31,703 nt of DNA from an uncultured Lachnospiraceae bacterium (GTDB taxonomy: Bacteria; Bacillota; Clostridia; Lachnospirales; Lachnospiraceae): contig CAJTVL010000045.1 in assembly GCA_910579425.1 (NCBI GenBank), positions 1 to 31,703 of the forward strand, in the 5' to 3' direction. This document shows positions 17,123 through 24,715 of this stretch, one piece after another. The notes below the pieces were generated by a model, which had not been told where the DNA came from, made no database searches, and worked only from the letters and a program-made list of their open reading frames with translations. How positions within the stretch are numbered: the first letter of the stretch is position 1; every line of letters starts with the position of its first letter. The position numbers and the translations under genes were made by a program.

Positions 17123-17832
17123 ATGATTTACAAAGAATTTGAGGGGATACAGTTATCCGGTTTAGGGCTTGGAATGATGCGTCTGCCTGTGCTGGACGGC
17201 AACGATGCAGCGGTGGATGAGCGTGCGGCCGCATTTTGATTTCTATCTGTTTCACAATGTCTACGAGGGGAATATCGATGCGTATCTGAATCCGGAGTAT
17301 GGGATTTTGGAGTATCTGCTAAAGCAGAAGGAGAATGGGCGTATCCGGCATCTTGGGTTCTCGGCTCACGGCAGCGCGGAGGTGATACAACGTTTCCTGG
17401 ATACCAACGGACAGTATATGGAATTTTGTCAGCTTCAGATTAACTATATGGACTGGCATTTTCAGAAGGCGCAGGAGAAAGCGGCGATTCTTCAAAAAGC
17501 CGGGATTCCGATCTGGGTTATGGAACCTTTGCGGGGCGGAAAGCTGGCGAAGGCTTCCGGAGATTTGGCTGCGGCAATGCAGTCCATGCGCCCGAAGGAA
17601 ACGGTTCCCGGATGGGCATTTCGCTTCCTGCAGAGCATTCCCGGTGATTGCGCTGTACAATGAACATAAGATCACAGGAGGCGGTTTTATCGCGCCTATG
17701 GCCGTGGGCAGTATGGCGGAGGACAAAAGGCCGGCCGCCTGTATCGGGTGTCGGAGCTGTGAGCAGGTTTGCCCGCAGCAGATTAAGATATCCGAGGCGA
17801 TGAAGGAGTTTTCTTCCATGATCGGGATGTAA
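17123..17832 (+). pseudogene. Aldo/keto reductase with ferredoxin-type tail, broken by two deletions
   Basis: GGGAGGAG precedes ATG 17123 and the reading begins as a normal aldo/keto reductase (YKEFEGIQLSGLGLGMMRLP). After about 33 codons it jumps, out of frame, to HFDFYLFHNVYEGN, losing roughly 80 residues that include the catalytic region. The middle part (IRHLGFSAHGSAEVIQRFLD, PIWVMEPLRGGKLAK) is intact. A second jump near 17645 removes the end of the barrel and the start of the iron-sulfur tail, resuming at VIALYNEHKITGGGFIAPMA with a CIGCRSCEQVCP cluster motif. The intact family has about 370-380 residues and is NAD(P)H- and Fe-S-dependent. Both losses look like clean deletions, not gradual decay. 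Confidence 0.85.
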
Positions 17833-17842
17833 GGATTTACAG

Positions 17843-17890
17843 AAGGCTTAAAGGACACTTCACATGAGAAAGTGTTCCTTAAGCCTTTTT
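17843..17890 (+). terminator. Intrinsic terminator after the reductase pseudogene
   Basis: An 18-bp stem with one mismatch and one wobble (AAGGCTTAA at its base, 17843-17860 paired with 17869-17886) closes an 8-nt loop and is followed by a T run. It should end transcription from the ABC exporter operon. Confidence 0.85.
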
Positions 17891-18063
17891 GCCGACAGGG
17901 AAAAACAGGGAATCGAATCATGCGCTGCCGGGCATTTCACGGCATCCAGAAAGCAGCCCACAGCAAAGAGATTAATCTGTTGCCGCAAGCGGCCGAAGAA
18001 AGTTATGGAAGGCTGTTTCTGTATGGATGATACGGCCGCCAATCAAAGACAAGGAGGCAGCTT

Positions 18064-18243
18064 ATGAGCATGGAAATATCTTTTTTGAGGATCCGGATAA
18101 AAAAGCTTGAACAGCAGCTTCGGTCGGTATCCGGGGATGAGGAAAAAGCCAGGGAACTGGAAAAAAAGCTGGCCCAAGTGGAGAGCGAATTAAGCCGCAG
18201 GGATAATGATACGTACAGGCGGCAGAATACCTTTTTTTATTGA
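18064..18243 (+). CDS. Small coiled-coil protein, unknown function
   Basis: A 59-codon gene begins at ATG 18064 with a strong AAGGAGG site. The sequence is almost entirely charged helix with heptad spacing (IRIKKLEQQL, EKARELEKKLAQVESELSRR), predicting a short coiled coil. It has no membrane segment or signal. Such small leucine/lysine/glutamate coiled coils recall FlxA-like proteins, but I do not claim family membership. The next gene follows about 30 bases downstream on the same strand, and both lie after the terminator at 17843, so they form their own unit. Confidence 0.6.
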   Translation: MSMEISFLRIRIKKLEQQLRSVSGDEEKARELEKKLAQVESELSRRDNDTYRRQNTFFY

Positions 18244-18275
18244 CTTACAGGCAGAGCCGGAGATGGAGGGATATT

Positions 18276-18782
18276 ATGCATACGAAAACAATGGAGGGCC
18301 TTGTAGGGGCCAGTACAAACATGAATCTGCTGAATACGCCCTTTCGGGTTTATAAGGAAGCAAGGAGAAAGGGAGATACGGGGACAATGGAGAGGGCAAT
18401 GGGTTATGTCAATGAATGCTCAGACAAGGCACAGGAGTATAGGGTGAAGGCCGAAGAGGGCATGGAAGAGGACGCGAAAGAGGCGAGAGAAAAAGCCCAG
18501 ACAGAGCGTGAGGCCAATATCCAAAGACGCAGGCAGGAGCGCCAGGAGCTGGAAAAGCAGATGGAGGAGAGCAAAAATAAGAATACCGATACAGCTAAGA
18601 TCGGCGGGGACGACAAGGCAATGAAAAAGGAAACTGCCGGCCCGGACGATGCTGCTCAGAAGGGGAATACAGATGGAGAAATAATGGCAGAGGCGAGTAA
18701 GAGGGAGAGTGTAATTTATACAAAAACCGGAGAAGCCGGACAAAGCCGGCAATCCGCCGCAAATATTTCTGTTCTTGTGTAG
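18276..18782 (+). CDS. Charged helical protein of unknown function
   Basis: I chose ATG 18276, preceded by GGAGGG; an in-frame start at 18240 overlaps the upstream stop and lacks a good site. The 168-residue product has an N-terminal NMNLLNTPFRVYKEARRKGD segment, a long charged helix rich in Glu, Lys, Arg and Gln (about residues 45-105), a low-complexity polar region, and a C-terminal VIYTKTGEAGQ and SAANISVLV end. It has no signal peptide or membrane helix. I do not recognise a domain. It is probably co-transcribed with the small coiled-coil gene. Confidence 0.65.
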   Translation: MHTKTMEGLVGASTNMNLLNTPFRVYKEARRKGDTGTMERAMGYVNECSDKAQEYRVKAEEGMEEDAKEAREKAQTEREANIQRRRQERQELEKQMEESKNKNTDTAKIGGDDKAMKKETAGPDDAAQKGNTDGEIMAEASKRESVIYTKTGEAGQSRQSAANISVLV

Positions 18783-18795
18783 GAAGAAGCCGAAA

Positions 18796-18825
18796 AACCG
18801 CAGAAGCCGGTTATTCGAATTTTTT
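18796..18825. terminator. Short bidirectional hairpin between convergent genes
   Basis: AACCG (18796-18800) pairs with CGGTT (18808-18812), with T-rich sequence on both sides. The stem is only five bp. It lies between the charged helical protein gene and the convergent XRE regulator gene, overlapping the latter's stop. Confidence 0.35.
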
Positions 18826-19566
18826 CCCGGTTATATAGACCGGAACAAACATACCGCCAAATATAAGCAGCATTTCTGCCAAAAGCTCGATCATCCAGCG
18901 CCCCGGGAATAAGAGCGCCAGGATAAAGCTGATCACAGGGTAAATTACCATGGCGGAGAGCGCCCAGATACGGCAGGTATTTAGGATAGGAAGCCAATTA
19001 CGGTTATTGAACGTCAGTCCCGGGAAACTCATATTAAAAAAGCCGTTGTCATTGTAAATATGAACAGGGTTTTCATCATAATAATCCGGCAGGCGCACGA
19101 TTGCAAAAATGCAAAAATATCCTCCGAATAGCGTTCCAAGAAATACCACAAGGGGAAGCCCTATGGAAAAGTGCCCGGTCAGGATACTCAGCAGGATTTC
19201 CACACAGGAGATAAGGAACGCCAATATGTAGGTTCGAATCCAGGGGCTTTTGGTATGATATACTCTGGCAGGCTTGTCATCGGAATAGGAAATGGCCCTC
19301 TGCACCACGTTCTCTACCAGCTCGGTGTCCATGGGCTTATCCTGTTCCATGCGCCGGCTCATCAAAAGCTCTGTCACCGTAACGCCCAGCAGCTCAGCAA
19401 GTGGAATAAGCAGGGGTGTATCAGGGATACTGACCCCGGTTTCCCATTTGCTGACTGCTTTATCAGATATATAGAGAAGCTTTGCCATTTCTTTTTGCGT
19501 CAGACCTTTTTCTTTTCGGAGCATTGCGACAAATGCTCCGAATTTCTGTTTATCAATTTCAAACAT
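18811..19566 (-). CDS. XRE-family regulator with membrane C-terminal domain
   Basis: The start is ATG 19566, preceded by GGGGGAA; an upstream in-frame start at 19632 adds residues unlike the family. The 251-residue protein begins FEIDKQKFGAFVAMLRKEKG and has a classic XRE helix-turn-helix (LTQKEMAKLLYISDKAVSKW and VSIPDTPLLIPLAELLGV, about residues 20-65). A linker leads to four hydrophobic segments (about 105-128, 135-155, 200-220 and 225-245). One-component membrane-bound XRE regulators of this build are common in Clostridia and may sense membrane or peptide stress. No clear target is adjacent. Confidence 0.85.
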   Translation of the reverse strand: MFEIDKQKFGAFVAMLRKEKGLTQKEMAKLLYISDKAVSKWETGVSIPDTPLLIPLAELLGVTVTELLMSRRMEQDKPMDTELVENVVQRAISYSDDKPARVYHTKSPWIRTYILAFLISCVEILLSILTGHFSIGLPLVVFLGTLFGGYFCIFAIVRLPDYYDENPVHIYNDNGFFNMSFPGLTFNNRNWLPILNTCRIWALSAMVIYPVISFILALLFPGRWMIELLAEMLLIFGGMFVPVYITGKKFE

Positions 19567-19646
19567 GATATTCCCCCATTTCCGGTCGGCCAAAGCGGTT
19601 CGGATACTGGCCAAATCGCCGCGACCTGTCATTTATTGAAACATAA

Positions 19647-19681
19647 GGATGTCTGGCTGAGCCGGACATCCGTTGTTTTTA
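19647..19681 (+). terminator. Strong hairpin followed by T tract
   Basis: GGATGTC (19647-19653) pairs with GACATCC (19665-19671), and the inner GGC/GCC also pairs. GTTGTTTTT follows on the plus strand. It is terminator-like, but no plus-strand gene lies directly upstream, so it may instead be a structured or palindromic site in the leader of the XRE regulator gene. Confidence 0.45.
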
Positions 19682-19760
19682 TCATATCTTACTTTACCGG
19701 TCTGTTATGGGCAACCGAACAGCGGTAGAATCTCATGAAAAAAGGCGCTAAAAGCGAAAA

Positions 19761-20681
19761 TTAAGAGGTATAATCCCTGACGATCTCAGGAATTTGAGAA
19801 AGCATATTGTCTACATCCTCAAACATAGTGCTTTTGGTGGTTCCCAGCTTGCTTGCGCGGTTGATATGTGTAACCACCTCCTGGTACTGCCGTTTGATTC
19901 GCTCAAAGTATTCGCACAGGGTTTGCAGAGACTGCTTTGACTGGTCTATGACACCGTTGATCTGGGTCTGTACCGTAGTGGCATTTTCCGCGGCCTGGGT
20001 GATATTTTCAAACATTTGGTAAGTTTCGTCTACTTTTTCAATACTTGCCCCCAGAGCCTGTTTGGAGGAACTGATACTGCCGTTTAACTTTTCTGTTCCC
20101 TGCTGGACATCGCCGATTCCTGCCCCCACTTCGGCTACCAGACCTTTAATCTCCTCTGCCAGGCGCTTTACTTCCTCCGCAACTACAGCAAATCCCTTGC
20201 CGTGGGTTCCCGCCTTGGCGGCTTCAATGGAGGCGTTCAGAGCCAGGATATTTGTCTGATCGGCAATGGATTCAATCTTATCTGTGCAGACCCGGATCTT
20301 CTTTACGGCAGTTTGGAAAGTTTCAAAGGTATCCATCATTTCGTCAAAACAGGACTGCACCTGCTGGGAACTGAACTTTAAGGATTCCACCTCGTTCTGG
20401 GACTGGACTACGGATTGGGCAATTTCGTGCTTTACGGTTTCGAACTGGCCGGATACCTGATTGATATTGGAAAAGGTGTCGCCGAAATCCTGTAAGGTTT
20501 CCTGAAAGCTGTCCGCCTCTCCGATCACGCTGCCAAAAGATTTGCTTACATTGCTCAGTTCTAACAGGGAGGCCACCTCGCTCTGCACCAGATCGTGATG
20601 GTATTCTTTCAGGCTGTTGGTAACATGTAAAATCGGATAAAGGCTTTTTTCCGGGTTTGCGGGTTTCTTCATTAATTTCAT
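19761..20681 (-). CDS. Soluble methyl-accepting chemotaxis-type signalling protein
   Basis: The 306-residue protein contains an MCP signalling domain, with the highly conserved hairpin tip visible at residues 136-177 (IADQTNILALNASIEAA, then GKGFAVVAEEVKRLAEEI). The rest is coiled-coil helix. It has no transmembrane helix, HAMP domain or ligand-binding domain of its own, so it is cytoplasmic and must receive its input from a partner. The partner is probably the FIST protein encoded 12 bases upstream in the same operon. Output would normally be CheA/CheW, not encoded in this window; some such proteins act outside chemotaxis. Confidence 0.9.
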   Translation of the reverse strand: MKLMKKPANPEKSLYPILHVTNSLKEYHHDLVQSEVASLLELSNVSKSFGSVIGEADSFQETLQDFGDTFSNINQVSGQFETVKHEIAQSVVQSQNEVESLKFSSQQVQSCFDEMMDTFETFQTAVKKIRVCTDKIESIADQTNILALNASIEAAKAGTHGKGFAVVAEEVKRLAEEIKGLVAEVGAGIGDVQQGTEKLNGSISSSKQALGASIEKVDETYQMFENITQAAENATTVQTQINGVIDQSKQSLQTLCEYFERIKRQYQEVVTHINRASKLGTTKSTMFEDVDNMLSQIPEIVRDYTS

Positions 20682-20693
20682 TTTGGCTACCCC

Positions 20694-21749
20694 CTATTCA
20701 AATACCGCGCAGGTCATGGACTGGTTGACAAATCGGTTGTTATAGTGCTCTCCGTATCCCACGAAGCCGGCATGGTTGCCTAAAGAACTCATCTCCTGCA
20801 GGTATTTGGGAAGATAGTGGTTCTCCGTAAACAGAAGGTATCTGAACAGACAGTTTACGGAAAATACTGCAGAGATTCGTGAAAAGTCCTGACGGATTTT
20901 CTGGATGGTATTTTTGACAACTGCTTCATAGTCGTCTAATTCCAACAGGATAAGCACGTCGGAGTCGTTGACCTGCCGGAAGCATTTCAGGGCGTTTCCC
21001 TGGACTTCCTTGATGGAGATAATGCAGGTATCGTCGCCGCTTATTTTTCCAAAGGGATTTTTAAAGGTTTGGGTCTGGATTTCTTTTTCGGTTACATGGA
21101 GGATTTCCTGATATACGTCTCTGGCAGGCCTTCCGTTTAATTCTCCGATTATGTATTCCGCCCGGTTGGTCTTGGAGGCAATAAAATAGTAATTCCCCAT
21201 TCGATGATAGATATTTTCCTTGTAAGCCTTTATGCGTCCGCTGTTATTTCTGACAAAAGCATAGGCCGTGGCATCCTGATACACCTGTCCGTTGGCGGAA
21301 ACCTTTCCGGCGTCTCCGGTTCCGCCCACCAGTGAAATATTTTGACGCTTCAGGACGCTGTATATGGTGGTCAGCACACAGGCGTCGTTTCCGGAACAGA
21401 AATCAATGCATATGGTATCCTTTGAGGAGCCGTTCACCTTTTTCAGGTCCTGCTCCAGGCGGCTGATGTATTTGACCGGCATGGTAGATACGGATTCCAA
21501 TACGCCGGCGGAGGCGGTCACACCGTCGTAATAGGCAATGACACTGACACCCTTTTCGGTTATATCGGCGGCATAACTCATTCCGATACAGCCGATGCTG
21601 GGGATTCCAGGGAAAAGCTTTTCCAGCTCTTTTACGTGAGATTCAAACTGTTCATTCGTAGAAAACAACATAATTAACTGAGGGCTACTTAATCCGCGCA
21701 CGGCTTCTTTTAAGTCTCCCTTCCGGCTTGTGCCAAAAAATTGTTTCAA
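20694..21749 (-). CDS. FIST-domain sensor protein
   Basis: The 351-residue protein fits the FIST_N plus FIST_C architecture. FIST_N spans about 20-200, with PQLIMLFSTNEQFESHV, IPSIGCIGMSYA and ISLVGGTGDAGK. FIST_C spans about 205-340, with a YIIGELNGRPARDVYQEIL start and FSVNCLFRYLLF and HAGFVGYGE near the end. FIST proteins are predicted small-ligand sensors that feed signal-transduction outputs. It has no membrane segment. Translation starts at TTG 21749 with AAGGAAG about ten bases before it. A very good promoter is present upstream, and the next gene encodes a soluble chemoreceptor signalling protein, making a two-protein receptor. Confidence 0.88.
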   Translation of the reverse strand: MKQFFGTSRKGDLKEAVRGLSSPQLIMLFSTNEQFESHVKELEKLFPGIPSIGCIGMSYAADITEKGVSVIAYYDGVTASAGVLESVSTMPVKYISRLEQDLKKVNGSSKDTICIDFCSGNDACVLTTIYSVLKRQNISLVGGTGDAGKVSANGQVYQDATAYAFVRNNSGRIKAYKENIYHRMGNYYFIASKTNRAEYIIGELNGRPARDVYQEILHVTEKEIQTQTFKNPFGKISGDDTCIISIKEVQGNALKCFRQVNDSDVLILLELDDYEAVVKNTIQKIRQDFSRISAVFSVNCLFRYLLFTENHYLPKYLQEMSSLGNHAGFVGYGEHYNNRFVNQSMTCAVFE

Positions 21750-21827
21750 TTTACTCTTTCTTCCTTTCCTATGTTTTTGGACTTTATCGACCTTCTTATT
21801 GCCGAAATAAAAGCGTTTTTCACGAAT

Positions 21828-21856
21828 ATTATAAATTGTGCATTGATTTCAGTCAA
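21828..21856 (-). promoter_or_regulatory. Promoter of the FIST/chemoreceptor operon
   Basis: On the minus strand TTGACT (21856-21851), a 17-base spacer and a perfect TATAAT (21833-21828) form a near-consensus sigma-A promoter. Its -35 abuts the -35 of the divergent helicase promoter. Confidence 0.75.
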
Positions 21857-21870
21857 TATTGTAGTACGAT
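21843..21870 (+). promoter_or_regulatory. Promoter of the UvrD-like helicase gene
   Basis: TTGATT (21843-21848), a 16-base spacer and TACGAT (21865-21870) lie about 30 bases before ATG 21902. The -35 forms a 14-base imperfect palindrome with the -35 of the opposite promoter. Confidence 0.55.
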
Positions 21871-21901
21871 AAAAGAAAACGAAAAATGCCGGAGGTTCAA
21901 T

Positions 21902-24040
21902 ATGAGGCCGGAGGAATTTTATAATAAACTTCATACGCATCTTAACGGGCAGCAGTGGGAGGCGGTTTGTTCCACAGACGGGCCCATTCTCCTGCTCGCC
22001 GTACCCGGAAGCGGAAAAACAACTGTCTTGGTAACGCGGCTGGGGTATATGGTTTGTTGCGCCAAAATTGCACCTGAAAATATTCTTACAGTAACTTATA
22101 CGGTGGCGGCCGCACGGGATATGGCAGAGCGGTTTGACTCAATTTTCGGAGGCGAGCTGAAGGAGAGGCTGGAATTTCGCACGATTAATGGAATTTGCGC
22201 CAAGATAATTCAGCATTATGGGAATCGAATAGGAAAAAGCGCCTTTTCTCTGGTATCGGAGAATGCAGACATGAATAAGATGCTTTCCGACTTTTTTCGA
22301 AGGGAACAGGGGAATTATGCCACAGAAAGCGACTTGAAGGGAATCCGGACCCTGATTACGTATATTAAGAATAGTATGCTTACTGAGGAGGAAATCAGGG
22401 AGCTGGATGAGGAAGCAGGAATCAAAATATCGGAGATTTATAAGAAGTATTGCAGGGAGCTGCATAGTCAAAAGCTTATGGACTATGATGACCAGATGAT
22501 ATATGCCTACAATATATTAAGGAAAAGTCCTGAAACATTACGGTATTTTCAGAATAAATATACCTATATTTGTGTGGATGAGGCGCAGGATACGTCAAAG
22601 ATTCAGCATGCAATCATCAGACTGCTTGCAGGCAGCAGGGATAATCTGTTTATGGTGGGGGATGAGGATCAGAGCATTTACGGATTCCGGGCTGCATATC
22701 CCGAAGCCCTCCTGTCCTTTGAGAAAGACCATCCGGGGGCAAGGGTGTTGCTTATGGAGGAAAATTTCCGCTCTGACGGGAAAATCGTGGCAGCGGCAGA
22801 CAGGTTTATCCAAAAAAATACCTTTCGGCATGAAAAGCATATGAGGGCGGCAAGAAAGGCTCAGACGGAGATAGAGGAAATTGTGCTGAAGAATCGGAGC
22901 GCGCAATATCAGTATCTTGCTAAGGCGGCGCAGGAGGCGCTGACGCAGACAGCGGTGCTTTACCGGAATAATGAAAATGCGCTGCCGCTCATAGATTTGC
23001 TGGAGAGACAGGAAATACCTTACCGGATTCGCAATGCAGAACTGTCTTTTTTTACTCACAGAGTGGTGCTGGATATTCGGAATATGATCCGCTTTGCCAT
23101 GAATCCGAAGGATACGGAGCTGTTTTTTCAAATTTATTATAAAGTTTCCACTTATATTAATAAGCAGGATGCGGTTCGCATCTGTGAAATCAGCAGGCAG
23201 GAGGATCGGGAGGTTTTGGATACTGCCGTGGATTATGAGGGACTGCCGGTTCGAACCTTGCAGAGCTGTAAATCGGTGAGAACGCATTTCAGGGCAATGC
23301 TGTCGGAGCGGGCGGACAGGGCCATAGACAGAATCGTCAATAACATGGGATATGGGGATTACCTTGAACGCATGGGAATCAGCGACGGGAAATTGTTTAT
23401 AGTAAGAGCCATTGCCCAAAATGAAGCTTCCCCCAAACGGCTCATAGAAAGGCTGGATGAGCTGCAGTCTATTGTGAGCGGAAAGCGGGGGGATTTGCGG
23501 AGCGGATCATCCGTTGTTCTGTCTACGGTTCATTCCAGCAAGGGGCTGGAATATGATACCGTTTATCTGATGGATGTGGTTGATGGCGTATTTCCTGAGA
23601 GTATTTCCAAAAACCCGAAGGCTATAGATCAAAAGGGGCAGGCGGCTTATGAGGAGGAGCGGCGTCTGTTTTATGTAGGGGTTACCCGTGCAAGGGACAG
23701 GCTTTGCGTATTCAGGCTCAGTGACCAGAAATCTTCTTTTTGCAGAGAACTTACCTATAAAGAGGAGGTGGCTGCTGAAAAGGCGCAGAAGCTTAAAATT
23801 TATAAGAATGCGGCAGGGGGCCCTGCGTCTGTATATTCGGCCGGAAAAAAATCTTTTACGAATTCGGAATTCAGAAGATTTCTTGATGCTCTTGGGGAGG
23901 GCCTGATCGTAAAGCATAAAAAGCTGGGAGAAGGCGTAGTTGTGGAGATACGGGGGGATAAGGCTGTGATTCAGTTTGGGGATGAACAGCGTCTGTATGA
24001 ACTGAAAACTTTGTATGAGTATGATTTGTTGAGATTATAA
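21902..24040 (+). CDS. UvrD/PcrA-like superfamily 1 DNA helicase
   Basis: I chose ATG 21902 with CCGGAGG upstream; the open frame extends further 5' but covers the promoter region. The 712-residue protein has the SF1A motifs: Q-motif GQQWEAV, Walker A AVPGSGKTT (33-41), VDEAQDTSKIQH, GDEDQSIYGFRAA, VHSSKGLEYDTVYL and RRLFYVGVTRARDRL. A C-terminal tudor-like piece (LGEGVVVEIRGDKAVIQFGD) resembles the PcrA/UvrD tail used for RNA polymerase contact. It unwinds DNA 3'-5' using ATP, in repair or replication restart. It is close to the housekeeping size but divergent, so it may be a paralogue. It converges on the YcxB-like gene with a 21-base gap. Confidence 0.92.
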   Translation: MRPEEFYNKLHTHLNGQQWEAVCSTDGPILLLAVPGSGKTTVLVTRLGYMVCCAKIAPENILTVTYTVAAARDMAERFDSIFGGELKERLEFRTINGICAKIIQHYGNRIGKSAFSLVSENADMNKMLSDFFRREQGNYATESDLKGIRTLITYIKNSMLTEEEIRELDEEAGIKISEIYKKYCRELHSQKLMDYDDQMIYAYNILRKSPETLRYFQNKYTYICVDEAQDTSKIQHAIIRLLAGSRDNLFMVGDEDQSIYGFRAAYPEALLSFEKDHPGARVLLMEENFRSDGKIVAAADRFIQKNTFRHEKHMRAARKAQTEIEEIVLKNRSAQYQYLAKAAQEALTQTAVLYRNNENALPLIDLLERQEIPYRIRNAELSFFTHRVVLDIRNMIRFAMNPKDTELFFQIYYKVSTYINKQDAVRICEISRQEDREVLDTAVDYEGLPVRTLQSCKSVRTHFRAMLSERADRAIDRIVNNMGYGDYLERMGISDGKLFIVRAIAQNEASPKRLIERLDELQSIVSGKRGDLRSGSSVVLSTVHSSKGLEYDTVYLMDVVDGVFPESISKNPKAIDQKGQAAYEEERRLFYVGVTRARDRLCVFRLSDQKSSFCRELTYKEEVAAEKAQKLKIYKNAAGGPASVYSAGKKSFTNSEFRRFLDALGEGLIVKHKKLGEGVVVEIRGDKAVIQFGDEQRLYELKTLYEYDLLRL

Positions 24041-24061
24041 ACCTGCCGCTTAACAGGCTGG

Positions 24062-24715
24062 CTAATACTCCCTCCAGAAAGCATTCAAAAACAGCAGAAA
24101 AAATAATACCACCGGAAGCCATCGAAGGATTCCGTAGATCTTGGATTTCAAGGTTCTGCGCTGTCTGATAAAAATTTTCAGCTCGGCAAGCGTGCCCTTG
24201 CAGAATCGGGACTTGGGAAGAATCAGGATCCTTCTTTCCGTAAAAAAGAGAAGATAGAGGCTGTGGGTTTCGCCTGTCCGTTTCAACTCATTGTAAAGCA
24301 GTTTCTTGTGGAATTTCCCTGTCGCTTCTACATATTGGTCATAGAAATTAATCTGGCGCTTAGGACTGGGCAGAAATTGGAGCTGTTCTCCGAAACGTTT
24401 TTCACCGACTAATCTGGGAAAGGATTTGATCAAAAATACTGCGGCGCATAAAAAGGCGGGGATTGATACAAAGGGTAAGGCCATATTAAAACCTGAAAGC
24501 TGTAAAATGTCGCTGGAGGAGGGGGAGGAAAAGTATTCATAGAGCAGGCCGGGAATTTCGGGGATAAGCTCTAAAGAGGGCCAGAGATTTGCCGCCAGTA
24601 TGGCCGCCGCTGCGACGAACACACAGGCAATGCCCAAATCCATCCGTGAAGTCTCCGTTTCTGCGCACATATCTTCGGTCAGAGTATATTCGTTGGTAAA
24701 GTAAGAATAAATCAT
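24062..24715 (-). CDS. YcxB-like membrane protein
   Basis: The start is ATG 24715, which overlaps the helicase stop (ATGA); a longer frame upstream only shadows the helicase gene. The 217-residue product has hydrophobic segments at about 30-48 and 78-100 and another near the C-terminus (190-210). Between them a cytoplasmic domain contains NFYDQYVEATG, NELKRTGETHSLYLLFFTER and LILPKSRFCKGTLAELKIFI, the pattern of the YcxB-like family, whose function is unknown. Translational coupling to a helicase is unusual for a membrane protein and suggests a membrane-linked role for the pair. Confidence 0.7.
   Translation of the reverse strand: MIYSYFTNEYTLTEDMCAETETSRMDLGIACVFVAAAAILAANLWPSLELIPEIPGLLYEYFSSPSSSDILQLSGFNMALPFVSIPAFLCAAVFLIKSFPRLVGEKRFGEQLQFLPSPKRQINFYDQYVEATGKFHKKLLYNELKRTGETHSLYLLFFTERRILILPKSRFCKGTLAELKIFIRQRRTLKSKIYGILRWLPVVLFFLLFLNAFWREY

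Noticed and set aside
17955..18000. Possible sigma-28-like promoter (TTAA, then GCCGAAGA) before the small coiled-coil gene
   Set aside because: The -10 match is incomplete and no flagellar gene is in the window, so it was not called as a promoter.
17864..18067. Small plus-strand frame of 67 codons after the reductase pseudogene
   Set aside because: Its start lies inside the loop and stem of the terminator at 17843-17890, and the Cys-rich translation has no family features.
22595..23419. Minus-strand open frame of 274 codons
   Set aside because: It is antisense to the UvrD-like helicase, whose motifs are all in the plus frame; the composition is non-protein-like.
24041..24061. Terminator between the convergent helicase and YcxB-like genes
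   Set aside because: Only a four-bp stem (CCTG/CAGG) without a T run is visible.
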